This document shows, one piece after another, positions 14,769 through 14,819 of a stretch of DNA of 14,819 nt. The notes under the pieces were generated by a model. It ran no database searches. It was given only the letters and a program-made list of their open reading frames with translations, and was not told the DNA's origin. The translations under genes were made by a program, and so were the position numbers. The stretch is taken from positions 1 through 14,819 of the forward strand of contig JAUQQB010000028.1 of NCBI GenBank assembly GCA_030550075.1, in the 5' to 3' direction. The stretch comes from Chloroflexota bacterium (GTDB taxonomy: Bacteria > Chloroflexota > Anaerolineae > Thermoflexales > Thermoflexaceae). Numbering within the stretch: position 1 is the first letter of the stretch; each line of letters starts with the position of its first letter.

Positions 14769-14819
14769 GAAGCGAGTGCCTGGGATAAGCTCTTACACAC
14801 TTCCTGGAGAGGGGGGTTC

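Noticed and set aside
1..14819. Search by eye for tRNA, rRNA and phage or integron attachment sites
   Set aside because: No cloverleaf, rRNA-like segment, integrase gene or att-type repeat was seen; this was inspection only, not a covariance search.

Overview
This window is a GC-rich bacterial chromosome segment. Its gene content points to a thermophilic-type member of the Chloroflexota (Anaerolineae/Thermoflexia-like): a GldG-type ABC operon ending in a DUF4340 protein with a Thr-Pro-rich tail, an Apaf-1-like NB-ARC/WD40 STAND ATPase, a Uma2-family gene and a giant YYY/DUF2298 membrane protein. The lineage is an inference from gene families, not from a database match.

Layout from left to right. 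Bases 2-3019 carry the end of an ABC export-type operon on the + strand: a 5'-truncated ABC-2 permease, an overlapping GldG-family auxiliary protein and a DUF4340 lipoprotein-like or anchored protein. A primary-type sigma-70 factor follows at 3066-4244. It converges on an orphan XdhC/CoxI maturation factor (4489-5313, -), and the convergent gap holds palindromes and a 50-bp tandem repeat with hairpins. Bases 5456-8001 (-) hold one STAND ATPase gene split by a single frameshift at two adjacent six-base homopolymers: an N-terminal helical domain and beta linker in one frame, NB-ARC, helical domain and a short WD40 array in the other. A 343-bp divergent intergenic region separates it from rsgA (8345-9262, +), the ribosome-assembly GTPase. 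Directly downstream, a Uma2-family nuclease-like gene (9317-10025, +) is interrupted after codon 28 by a 149-bp miniature inverted-repeat element (9401-9549) with 16-bp terminal inverted repeats, a 5-bp target duplication and a perfect 23-bp internal hairpin. The window ends with a 1573-residue membrane protein (10047-14768, -) that fuses a GT39-like glycosyltransferase half to a YYY/DUF2298 half.

Functionally, the left part is a probable export or surface-remodelling ABC operon plus housekeeping transcription. The centre (about 5.4-10.0 kb) looks like accessory DNA, with a STAND signalling or defence candidate, a broken mobile-family nuclease and a miniature transposable element around the housekeeping gene rsgA. 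The most notable items are the precisely reversible element insertion in the Uma2 gene, the frameshifted STAND ATPase with possible slippery sites and an unrecognised N-terminal domain, and the giant two-module membrane protein.
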